From positions 1-24,461 of the forward strand of contig JBFKFP010000024.1 of assembly GCA_041618535.1 (NCBI GenBank): DNA of 24,461 bases, given 5' to 3'. The notes beneath the pieces were generated by a model, which saw only the letters and a list, made by a program, of their open reading frames with translations, searched no databases and was not told the DNA's origin. The stretch comes from SHLJ01 sp041618535 (lineage in GTDB: Bacteria; Bacteroidota; Bacteroidia; Flavobacteriales; Flavobacteriaceae). Positions 15,179 to 22,940 of this stretch are shown piece after piece. Made by a program: the position numbers and the translations under genes. Every line of letters starts with the position of its first letter. The stretch's first letter is position 1.

Positions 15179-15186
15179 CAAAAGTA
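15179..15186 (-). promoter_or_regulatory. Candidate pdhA promoter -7 box
   Basis: On the minus strand TACTTTTG matches the Bacteroidota -7 consensus TAnnTTTG exactly. A TTC (consensus TTG) stands 18 bp upstream. Transcription would start about 25 bases before the pdhA ATG at 15150. Confidence 0.5.
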
Positions 15187-15239
15187 ACACATTCGTTCCT
15201 TATGGAAAAACCCTAAAATATAAAACTTCGTTCAGATTT

Positions 15240-15722
15240 TCAGAGTTCGGATGGATTGAAAAGTAAAGGAAGTAAGTTGGACAGCGAATTCGATTTAACC
15301 ACTTCGCCAGTCTCACCCATAAAGCAAATTGTGATAGGCGCTTTTTGGTTTATTTCATATTCTGAAATAACCTGCCTGCAGGCGCCACATGGCGGGATGG
15401 GTTTCGAGGTCTTTTTCTTGGTCGAGCCTGCACAGATGGCAATGATCTCAATATTAGAGCCGGGGAAATTAGAAGCCGCTGAGAACAGAGCAGTTCGCTC
15501 AGCACAGAGGCCGGAGGGATATGAAGCGTTCTCCTGGTTGCTGCCGGTAATGATCTCGCCACTATCGACTAACACCGCTGCACCAACACTGAAATTTGAA
15601 TAAGGCGAATAGGCACGCGCACGGGCTTTAACAGCTTCAGACATCAAATTTTTGATGCTCTCCGGTAATTCCTCAATCGATGCATAAACCTCGAATTCGG
15701 ATTCAAGCTTTATTTTCCTCAT
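15240..15722 (-). CDS. cdd: Cytidine deaminase
   Basis: The 160-residue enzyme deaminates cytidine or deoxycytidine to uridine or deoxyuridine in pyrimidine salvage. It shows YSPYSNFSVGAAV, then the zinc and proton-shuttle motif CAERTAL (C73, E75) and the second zinc motif PCGACRQ (C112, C115), giving the three-cysteine site of the homotetrameric type. It is somewhat longer than the about 130-residue bacterial norm because of an N-terminal extension. The ATG at 15722 is preferred over a TTG at 15734. The porV terminator ends only about 16 bp upstream of this ATG, so its own promoter position is unclear. It is followed by the pdhA promoter region. Confidence 0.93.
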   Translation of the reverse strand: MRKIKLESEFEVYASIEELPESIKNLMSEAVKARARAYSPYSNFSVGAAVLVDSGEIITGSNQENASYPSGLCAERTALFSAASNFPGSNIEIIAICAGSTKKKTSKPIPPCGACRQVISEYEINQKAPITICFMGETGEVVKSNSLSNLLPLLFNPSEL

Positions 15723-15737
15723 GTAACAAGACAAAAA

Positions 15738-15761
15738 AACTATTGTGTTTCCACAATAGTT
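15738..15761 (-). terminator. Intrinsic terminator after porV
   Basis: A perfect 10-bp stem (AACTATTGTG / CACAATAGTT) with a 4-nt loop is followed on the minus strand by a run of seven T (15733-15739). It ends the porU-porV transcript 28 bp after the porV stop and directly before the cdd start. Confidence 0.8.
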
Positions 15762-15788
15762 CTAAAGATATATCAAATTAATCCAATT

Positions 15789-17030
15789 CTAAAATTCATC
15801 ATACTCTCCATCCCCAAAATTAAAGGTTAGAGAAAATCGGAGTGTATTTTCCAGCGGACTTTGAATCCTTGAAGCGGAAAACAGGTAAGACACGTCGATA
15901 TTGATGGTGGTATACTTAAAACCTGCGCCCAGGGCGAAGAACTTTCGGGCTCCTTTATCTTCAGCCTCATTGAAGTATCCCGCTCTCAGCGCGAATGAAT
16001 CCTGGTACTTGTACTCAGCACCCAGGGCCCATGTAAATTCCTTAATCTCCTCACTGAATCCTCCCGGTGCATCACTAAAAGATTGGAAAACACCATTGAG
16101 GAAGTTCACATTATTGTCTTTTCCTTCGATGATAACATTATCGGTCTCACTTACGAAATTATCTTCATCTTCTTCGTAGGTGCCATTATTGTTGACATCT
16201 TCAAATTCCACTTCACGTCCGAGAACCGGAGGCGTAGGAACGAGAAGCTTTGTTAACTCGGCATTCACAGAGAGGCTGTTGAATTCATCAAAAATGAATT
16301 CGAAACCACCACCAAGTCTCAGGTTGGTAGGAATGAAATTCTCACGACCGGCATCGTCATACTTGATCTTAGGACCAAGGTTCTGAATCGCAAACCCTGC
16401 ACGCCATCGGCCGTTAAATGAATCATAAGCTTCTTCTTCACTTTGGTAAAATCCTCCGATGTCCACTCCAAACGTGCTTGCTGCGCTCGCGTTAGCATCG
16501 ACGGCTTGAATCCTCAGGTCAGACCTTAAATACCTTAGTGCAACTGCCATGGAGAATTGGTCAGCCAATCTTAATGTATAAGAGGCGTCAATAGTTAATT
16601 CATTAGGTTGTTCAATAAGAGCCTCAGAGAACTCATCCTGAACTATTTCAATCTCACCAAGTGAAAAATACTTAAAACTTGCAGCGAAGGCACTTCTCTC
16701 ATTAATTCGGTTATAGTAGGTCAGATTTCCAAGAAAGATGTCATTAACCAGCTTGCTGAGATAAGGTGTGTAACTAACCGCGATTCCTGACTTAACCTCG
16801 GAAAAACCATATTTGGCCGGATTCCATTGCTGGGAGTATGCATCCACCGATGTGGCTACCCCGATATCACCCATGCCCGCGGCTCTTGCATCCGATGCGA
16901 TAAGCAGGAATGGCACGGCGGTAGTGATCACTCGTGAGTCATTGGTATAAGGTATGACCTCGGTAGTGGTCTGTGCCTTTAACTGGAGCAAGGATCCGAT
17001 GGTAATCAGGGCGAAAATGTAATTTTTCAT
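15789..17030 (-). CDS. porV: Type IX secretion system outer membrane protein PorV
   Basis: The 413-residue protein has a signal peptide (about 1-20, ending LKAQ) and the FadL-like beta-barrel pattern of PorV/LptO, including the conserved opening TAVPFLLIASDARAAGMGD (38-56) and QQWNPAKY (67-74). PorV collects substrates emerging from the T9SS translocon and delivers them to the PorU sortase at the outer membrane. An acidic insert DVNNNGTYEEDED (278-290) resembles a calcium-binding loop. The C-terminus alternates hydrophobic residues as in a final beta strand. It lies directly downstream of porU, with its own promoter-like element overlapping the end of porU. The family pairing with PorU makes this assignment firm. 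Confidence 0.94.
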   Translation of the reverse strand: MKNYIFALITIGSLLQLKAQTTTEVIPYTNDSRVITTAVPFLLIASDARAAGMGDIGVATSVDAYSQQWNPAKYGFSEVKSGIAVSYTPYLSKLVNDIFLGNLTYYNRINERSAFAASFKYFSLGEIEIVQDEFSEALIEQPNELTIDASYTLRLADQFSMAVALRYLRSDLRIQAVDANASAASTFGVDIGGFYQSEEEAYDSFNGRWRAGFAIQNLGPKIKYDDAGRENFIPTNLRLGGGFEFIFDEFNSLSVNAELTKLLVPTPPVLGREVEFEDVNNNGTYEEDEDNFVSETDNVIIEGKDNNVNFLNGVFQSFSDAPGGFSEEIKEFTWALGAEYKYQDSFALRAGYFNEAEDKGARKFFALGAGFKYTTINIDVSYLFSASRIQSPLENTLRFSLTFNFGDGEYDEF

Positions 17031-17080
17031 ATTAAGAAATAATTATAAAAACGATGTTCTCAGGCATCAAATCTGCTAAG

Positions 17081-17110
17081 CAAATATAATTTAATATTAC
17101 AGTATCACAA
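17081..17110 (-). promoter_or_regulatory. Consensus Bacteroidota promoter for porV
   Basis: On the minus strand TTG (17108-17110), a 19-bp spacer and TATATTTG (17081-17088) match the TTG-N17-23-TAnnTTTG consensus exactly. The porU stop codon (17097-17099) lies inside the spacer. The predicted leader before the porV ATG is about 45 bases. Confidence 0.65.
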
Positions 17111-20100
17111 GTTTTTGAAACTTTTCGACGGTTTTATTCAACTGGGGTGAATGCACGGTTAACTTGTATACATAAACTCCCTTTCCTATGCGGTCGCCAA
17201 AATCATCACGCCCATCCCAGACCAGTTCTCGTGACACGGAGGTGCCGTTTTTTCCGCCGCCTGAAGTTTGACCGTTGATGGTTTTAACCAGTTTACCGGA
17301 AACTGTAAAGATTTGTATAGAAACGTCTAAAAGATCGGAACTATTGTGATTAAACCAAAATTCGGTGTAATTGACAAATGGATTGGGATAATTCAGCACA
17401 TTCTCAACTACGAGTACCTCTTTATCATTAAACACCACGAACTGAATCTCTGCCTCATTAGAATTATTGTATACATCCCAGGCCTTGAGGGTAAGGGTAT
17501 GAAGTCCCGGTTCAAGGTCTCTAAGCTGATAGCTCAATTCACCTCTTGAGTAATCATCAACATCAGCCACATAATAATCGTTCAGTTTGAAAGGATTGGT
17601 TTCATCTCCATCTAGAATTGCCAGGATATCATGACCGATGCCACTGGCTGTATTGATACCATTCTCATCTGAAAGTTTTGCCAAGAGGGTAGGTTGCTGG
17701 TTGGTTATCCCACCTGAAACAAAGCTCTCATCATTCATGAACAGGGCTATCTCAGGGCCTTGTGAATCTTCAGCCGCATTTTCATTTAATCCGCCGATCC
17801 TGACATCAAAATTAGAGCCGGCCTGATCATCAAGTGGTGAACTTGACTGTGCATACAGACTCACTTTTCCGTTGCCTTCAGGTATGCTGATATCCCTTGG
17901 AACTATAAAGTCCAGACTGAATTGTCCGTTGGTGATCGATGCCTGGCCGCGGAAGATCACTTCACCGAGAGTTACATAATCCAGGACGATCAACTGACCA
18001 TTTGAATCGGTAGTTCCATCATTCGCAAGAGTTGATCTATCTATTTCCTTGTCGTAAACTGCTCCGGTTAGCACCCCATTATAATCACTAAGAAGGTTTC
18101 CGTTCTCATCTACGATCTCCCCCTCGATCTTTGCATAGCCCAGTGCGTTCAGGACCGGGGTTTCCTGGGTCACGGGAACATCATTGATTCGTGTTAACCT
18201 GACTTCCGGCTTGGGGAAGGCCAATTTCATGGCCGGATCACCGATGAAGAAAATCAGTCGTCGCTGCTCAATTCCCGATATTGCCGGATCATTCTTGGTA
18301 AGCCGGAGAGCCTCTGCCATGCTTGGATATTCATTCGATCCCAGGGCAAAGAGATAGTTCTCCAGAATCACGTTTACCGCAACACCAACACTTACGAAAA
18401 TCTGTCTCGTAGTGGTGATCAGTCCAATGGCGCCACCATCTCTGTTCCAGTACAGGAATTCACCGGCGGTTGGCCTGTTAGGATTGTCGAATTTGGTGTA
18501 TTCACAAGTTACAGTAACAAAGCAGGGTAATTTGCAGCTATTGTTAAGGTCCTGAACATTGATCTTATCCCAAATTCTCTCACGCGCCAAACCATCTTCA
18601 CCACCATGTCCGAAATAGTTAACGACCAAAGCACCAACTTCCATTGCATCGAAAATGGCTTTGTTTACATCTGGATAGCGCTGCCCTCCTGCCGACGACT
18701 CCTGGGTGTAAGAGTCGGAGTGAATCTTGGTGACATTAATAAAGGGTTTATCCTCGGTAACAAGATCTCCGATATCATTGGTGGTACTTTGCAAAATGGT
18801 CTCCCATGGCTCATCCACATCGTCTGAAATGGTTATGAAATTATTCCTCCAGTTGCCATAGGCTTCAGGAGCATAATAAGACTCTATCTTGTCTACAAGT
18901 ATTTTAGCCCTCTGAGGAGTATCGGCCAGAATTCTGCCCACGGCGATGTCTAATTGATCACTGGGAACCATGGTGCCTTCTGTTATATCCATCATTCCAT
19001 AGAAATCATCGGAGACAAAAGATCCTGAGAGGCTGAAACTGTTATAGGAATGCCATGAAGGCACGATATTGGTGTTATTTGAAATCCTGTCTTTGTAATC
19101 ATATGAGGCATCACCGAAAAGACAGACATATTTTATTTTTTCCGCAGGATCACTGACATTATCATAGATATATTTCACCAAATTTCGAATACCTCCTACA
19201 TCCTGGTTACCGGAACTGAACTCGTGATACACCTGGTCGATGGTCACCACCTTAACTCTCAGTCCGTTCTGGTCACGGTTGATTTGGGCCAGTCGCTCGG
19301 CCTGATTCAACATATCAGCACGGGTTACGATCAGGTAATCAAGTGCTTCGAAAGCTCCCTGCTCATTTTGAAGGATTGTTCCTTTCAAATTCTGATTGGC
19401 CACAGAGGCGCTTCCGTCCCTCTTTGGTTGAAAGGTGTCGTTATAATCAACGACCTGGAACAATCTCACCTCGCCCAGTTGAGTTTTAAAACTCATAACC
19501 GGGCTGGAATCACTGTTAGTGATACCCCTGACGTTGAATCGGTCTGTCACATCCCAGACCTCCTCAATGTTGGAAGCGTTCGCGATTTGATAAGTACCCA
19601 CTCCCGACTCAAATGCCAGATCTTTATTCCTGAAACGGAATTGTCCATCAAGGTATTCGAGCCTGCATTCTGCTTCAAGTGAAATATAATCGAGATATCC
19701 CCTCGATCCCGGATTTCCGGAGTTATCATAGGTCAGAGCCACACTTATCTCGCTGGAGTTTATAAATATCTCTCCATTGAAAAAATCGTCGTCGGCCAAA
19801 ACCGGGTCATCGATGGGGTCAAAAAGAAAGGTGTCCACATCATTATTATTGATCCTGACCGTCATACTTGTATTCACCTCACCAACCGCGGCAGCATAAA
19901 TATTGACCTCAACAGCTTCGGAATTTATAATCCGCGGGAAATCGAACTGAAAGACTTTTTCCAGGTCAAAATCAAATCGATCTCCAAACCAGCGCCTGCC
20001 AAGCCTGGCCAGGTTATATTCATCTACCTCGTGATATTTAAGTTCGTGGAAGCTATCGATATTCACCGTGGATGCATCATTCGGCTCTATATAAGCCTGG

Positions 20101-20936
20101 ATTCGTTTTCCAAAACCCTGGCCCACCTGCACGTAGTAATAGGCCTTGTCAGTGAAGATATTATTATGGGTATTGCTCTCCTCATTGAATCCTACGGGAC
20201 CTTCTGCATATAATAATATGTAATCATTATTATCGAAACTGCCATCTTCCTCCCCAATAAATCTAACCGCATTTTCCGTGAGATCGTTCGGATAATACTC
20301 AGAATTGGACAGAGGAAGCATCCTGCCACCTTGTCCGAAGATCTTTATGGTCCTTGGATCCACATTTGTATTGACCCCGAGATCATTCAAAAAGGATTTT
20401 GTCAGTTTGAAGACACCTGTAGTATCGACATAGAATCTGCGCCATGTACCCTGATCGAGAACGGAATTTACGATTGCAGTACTGGAGCGATCTACTCTCC
20501 CCTGTCGATTCTCGTAGCTTATGCTAAGGCTATTCACCTTTTTATATACGCCATTATCATTAAATATAGGAGCGAACTCGACATAAACACCTTTTTTTTC
20601 CCTTGCTTTCGTATTCTTTAAAATTAATCCGGGGCTATTAGGAATAGTTGATCTTTTGATTCCTTTTAATTCAGACACATTAATGGGGGACGCCGACAGG
20701 CCTGATACAGCGACCGATTTTTCATCAACCTCTCTATCGGTAGCCCATTGCGTGACATATCTCAGACCTTTCTCATGATTGAAATTAAAAGCCTCCTTAT
20801 TAAAGGCAGGAACAACAATAGTAGATGATTCGGTTGCCAGCGTTCTGGTTCCTTCCCATTCCAGGGTAAAGGTCCTCTGCTGTCCACACATTAAATTGAG
20901 TGAGAACAACAAGACCATTAGCAGCAGATTTCTCAT
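17097..20936 (-). CDS. porU: Type IX secretion system sortase PorU
   Basis: The 1279-residue gingipain-like (C25) cysteine protease works on the cell surface, removing C-terminal sorting domains of T9SS cargo and attaching the proteins to the membrane. It starts with a signal peptide (MRNLLLMVLLFSLNLMCGQ). The C25 domain spans about 530-910, with the catalytic pair H777 in NYFGHGGEDG and C811 in VTCEYTKFD. Beta-rich regions flank it, and the C-terminus (about 1175-1279, NYPNPFVNYTEFWFNHN, WDGRDDFGDRIGKGVY) is a FlgD-like domain resembling sorting signals, as in other PorU proteins. I chose the ATG at 20936 over a TTG at 20954 because it starts a clean leader. porV follows after 66 bp; gldJ is divergent. 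Assignment is firm. Confidence 0.95.
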   Translation of the reverse strand: MRNLLLMVLLFSLNLMCGQQRTFTLEWEGTRTLATESSTIVVPAFNKEAFNFNHEKGLRYVTQWATDREVDEKSVAVSGLSASPINVSELKGIKRSTIPNSPGLILKNTKAREKKGVYVEFAPIFNDNGVYKKVNSLSISYENRQGRVDRSSTAIVNSVLDQGTWRRFYVDTTGVFKLTKSFLNDLGVNTNVDPRTIKIFGQGGRMLPLSNSEYYPNDLTENAVRFIGEEDGSFDNNDYILLYAEGPVGFNEESNTHNNIFTDKAYYYVQVGQGFGKRIQAYIEPNDASTVNIDSFHELKYHEVDEYNLARLGRRWFGDRFDFDLEKVFQFDFPRIINSEAVEVNIYAAAVGEVNTSMTVRINNNDVDTFLFDPIDDPVLADDDFFNGEIFINSSEISVALTYDNSGNPGSRGYLDYISLEAECRLEYLDGQFRFRNKDLAFESGVGTYQIANASNIEEVWDVTDRFNVRGITNSDSSPVMSFKTQLGEVRLFQVVDYNDTFQPKRDGSASVANQNLKGTILQNEQGAFEALDYLIVTRADMLNQAERLAQINRDQNGLRVKVVTIDQVYHEFSSGNQDVGGIRNLVKYIYDNVSDPAEKIKYVCLFGDASYDYKDRISNNTNIVPSWHSYNSFSLSGSFVSDDFYGMMDITEGTMVPSDQLDIAVGRILADTPQRAKILVDKIESYYAPEAYGNWRNNFITISDDVDEPWETILQSTTNDIGDLVTEDKPFINVTKIHSDSYTQESSAGGQRYPDVNKAIFDAMEVGALVVNYFGHGGEDGLARERIWDKINVQDLNNSCKLPCFVTVTCEYTKFDNPNRPTAGEFLYWNRDGGAIGLITTTRQIFVSVGVAVNVILENYLFALGSNEYPSMAEALRLTKNDPAISGIEQRRLIFFIGDPAMKLAFPKPEVRLTRINDVPVTQETPVLNALGYAKIEGEIVDENGNLLSDYNGVLTGAVYDKEIDRSTLANDGTTDSNGQLIVLDYVTLGEVIFRGQASITNGQFSLDFIVPRDISIPEGNGKVSLYAQSSSPLDDQAGSNFDVRIGGLNENAAEDSQGPEIALFMNDESFVSGGITNQQPTLLAKLSDENGINTASGIGHDILAILDGDETNPFKLNDYYVADVDDYSRGELSYQLRDLEPGLHTLTLKAWDVYNNSNEAEIQFVVFNDKEVLVVENVLNYPNPFVNYTEFWFNHNSSDLLDVSIQIFTVSGKLVKTINGQTSGGGKNGTSVSRELVWDGRDDFGDRIGKGVYVYKLTVHSPQLNKTVEKFQKLVIL

Positions 20937-20988
20937 ATCACTTTTAACGATCAATATCTATGGTTAGTATGGTAATTTTTTTTCGTTT

Positions 20989-20996
20989 CAAATTTA
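20989..20996 (-). promoter_or_regulatory. Candidate porU promoter -7 box
   Basis: TAAATTTG on the minus strand matches TAnnTTTG exactly and would give a leader of about 48 bases before the porU ATG at 20936. No clear TTG sits at 17-23 bp upstream, so the support is partial. Confidence 0.35.
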
Positions 20997-21054
20997 CGAT
21001 AATAAATTGTCAGAAGCTGCGTTTTAGATACATAAAAAAAACCGTAAAAAGGTC

Positions 21055-21093
21055 AAAAAATCGGATGTGATGTATAAAAAATCGGATGAAATG
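21055..21093. repeat. Two-copy direct repeat at 21-bp phase in the porU-gldJ divergent region
   Basis: AAAAAATCGGATGTGATG (21055-21072) and AAAAAATCGGATGAAATG (21076-21093) agree at 16 of 18 positions. They are offset by 21 bp, about two turns of DNA, so a protein could bind both on one face. The site lies in a 253-bp AT-rich region between the divergent starts of porU and gldJ that otherwise holds only the candidate porU -7 box and poly-A/T runs. Confidence 0.5.
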
Positions 21094-21189
21094 CACATTT
21101 TTTTTGCATTTTAACCAAAAAAAACTTGGTTTTATATGTTTAATTACTATATTGCAGCACCTAAAATTTAATCGACTTACGAAATAATT

Positions 21190-22878
21190 ATGGACATGAA
21201 TAACGTTTTAACGGTAAGGATGATGCTCGCTCTCGCGCTCACCTTAACCATGTTTGGATGTAAGAAGTCCTCCAGCTCCAAAAATAGCTCCAGAGCTACC
21301 GGTTGGCAAATAAACGCCAGAGAGGGAGGATTTCAATACAACACAAGCTTCAAGGAACAAGCGACCGCCCCAGGCCTTGTTTTTATTGAAGGAGGCACAT
21401 TTACCATGGGAAAAGTGCAAGATGATGTCATGCATGATTGGAACAATGCCCCTAATCAGCAGCATGTTCAATCCTTTTACATGGATGAAACAGAGGTTAC
21501 CAATATGATGTACCTCGAATATCTTGACTGGATTAAGCGTGTTTATCCGCCATCTGAGCCAAGATTCAAAGCTATTTATGAAGGTGCGCTTCCCGACACT
21601 CTTGTTTGGAGAAATCGTTTGGGTTACAGTGAGATGATGGTTGATAACTATCTTCGCCACCCGGGTTATGCTGAATATCCCGTGGTTGGAGTAAGCTGGA
21701 TCCAGGCCGTAGAATTTACCAACTGGAGAACTGATCGTGTGAATGAACTCTATTTGGAGGAAGCAGGTTATTTAGCCCGTGATGCCAAATTGAGCGCTAC
21801 TTCAGAAGCTAATTTTAATACCGATACATACCTGGCCGCCCCCAAACTCACTTACGGAGGGAACGACAGTATTATCAATCCCGAAAGATCAAAGCGCCGG
21901 GTTCAAACAACTGCAACTGGTGACACCATTAATGTATATGCTTCACGCGAAACAGGTGTAATTTCGCCTAAATACAGGCTGCCTTCGGAAGCAGAGTGGG
22001 AATACGCCGCCCTTGGTCTTAGTGAATTGAGAAGTTATAATGTTTATAGAGGCCGTAAAAAATATCCCTGGAACGGACAGTATACACGTTCTGGAAAGCG
22101 CAAGATCCGAGGAGATCAATTAGCCAACTTCAAACAAGGTAAAGGTGACTACGGTGGAATCGCAGGATGGTCTGACGACGGTGCTGATATCACTGCACAG
22201 GTGAAGTCTTACGATCCAAACGATTATGGTCTTTATGACATGGCAGGAAATGTGGCCGAATGGGTTGCAGACGTCTACCGTCCTATAGTTGATGACGAAT
22301 TCAATGATTTCAACTACTACCGTGGAAATGTATATACCAAAAATGCTATCAATGATGATGGTTCGGTAAAAATAGTAACCGTAGACTCGGTGGTATTTGA
22401 TACCCTTAGCAACGGAAAGGTGGTAGCGAGGAATCTTCCGGGAGAAATCTTGCAGGTTGGAGTTGATGACGATGAGACTTATTTGAGAACCAACTTCGAT
22501 AAGAGTGACAACAGGAACTTCCGCGACGGTGATAAGCGCTCTTCACGTTATTTCGAAAGCTTCATGAATGATGAAAATGAAGATAAATCCGTGGATGCTG
22601 AAACCAGGAAGATGTATAACTCGCCTCGTCATAAGGTTGAAGCCGATTCAACCGGTAATCTGATAAGGGAATACGATAAGTCGAATAACAGAACTTCCCT
22701 TGTGAGCGACGAAGTGAGAGTTTACAAAGGAGGATCATGGAAAGACCGTGAGTACTGGTTAGACCCGGCTCAGAGAAGGTTCTATCCGCAAGATAAAGCA
22801 ACAGATTACATCGGATTCCGCTGTGCGATGTCACGGGTTGGATCCAAGACCAAGATGAAACATAAAACGAAGAATTAA
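21190..22878 (+). CDS. gldJ: Gliding motility and T9SS lipoprotein GldJ
   Basis: The 562-residue protein has a lipoprotein leader ending TMFGC (C24) followed by KK. The rest shows the formylglycine-generating-enzyme-like (SUMF1) fold of GldJ/GldK: FIEGGTFTMG (65-74), MDETEVTNMMYLEYL, YPVVGVSWIQAVEFTNW, LPSEAEWEYAA, YDMAGNVAEWVADVYRP and near the end VYKGGSWKDR and YIGFRCAMS. GldJ is required for gliding and stabilises other Gld/T9SS components such as GldK; the fold is used structurally, not as a sulfatase activator. The last residues after the domain are basic (KTKMKHKTKN). It is divergent from porU and followed by a terminator and murF. Another ATG two codons downstream (21196) is possible as start. 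Confidence 0.95.
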   Translation: MDMNNVLTVRMMLALALTLTMFGCKKSSSSKNSSRATGWQINAREGGFQYNTSFKEQATAPGLVFIEGGTFTMGKVQDDVMHDWNNAPNQQHVQSFYMDETEVTNMMYLEYLDWIKRVYPPSEPRFKAIYEGALPDTLVWRNRLGYSEMMVDNYLRHPGYAEYPVVGVSWIQAVEFTNWRTDRVNELYLEEAGYLARDAKLSATSEANFNTDTYLAAPKLTYGGNDSIINPERSKRRVQTTATGDTINVYASRETGVISPKYRLPSEAEWEYAALGLSELRSYNVYRGRKKYPWNGQYTRSGKRKIRGDQLANFKQGKGDYGGIAGWSDDGADITAQVKSYDPNDYGLYDMAGNVAEWVADVYRPIVDDEFNDFNYYRGNVYTKNAINDDGSVKIVTVDSVVFDTLSNGKVVARNLPGEILQVGVDDDETYLRTNFDKSDNRNFRDGDKRSSRYFESFMNDENEDKSVDAETRKMYNSPRHKVEADSTGNLIREYDKSNNRTSLVSDEVRVYKGGSWKDREYWLDPAQRRFYPQDKATDYIGFRCAMSRVGSKTKMKHKTKN

Positions 22879-22898
22879 AACGTTTTTATTCCGAACTT

Positions 22899-22929
22899 AA
22901 GTCCAGGCAATTTGTCTGGACTTTTTTTT
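22899..22929 (+). terminator. Intrinsic terminator between gldJ and murF
   Basis: A 10-bp stem (AAGTCCAGGC / GTCTGGACTT, one G-U pair) with loop AATTT is followed by eight T. It lies 20 bp after the gldJ stop and its T-run ends 11 bp before the murF ATG. Confidence 0.85.
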
Positions 22930-22940
22930 AGTTTTAAGCG

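Noticed and set aside
15151..15192. Longer pdhA start giving an N-terminus MCYFCDSF
   Set aside because: It is unlike known E1 alpha N-termini and lies upstream of a consensus promoter box.
19224..19682. A 152-codon plus-strand open frame inside porU
   Set aside because: The opposite strand encodes continuous, recognisable PorU sequence; the alternative protein has no visible motif.
21055..21093. CRISPR-like reading of the two-copy direct repeat
   Set aside because: Only two copies with a 3-bp gap between them and no cas genes.
21113..21131. AACCAA / TTGGTT inverted repeat around an A-run upstream of gldJ
   Set aside because: Only 6 bp in a very AT-rich stretch; expected by chance.
20937..21189. 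Possible gldJ promoter TATGTTTA near 21136
   Set aside because: The box has one mismatch and no TTG at the right distance, so it is not listed as a feature.
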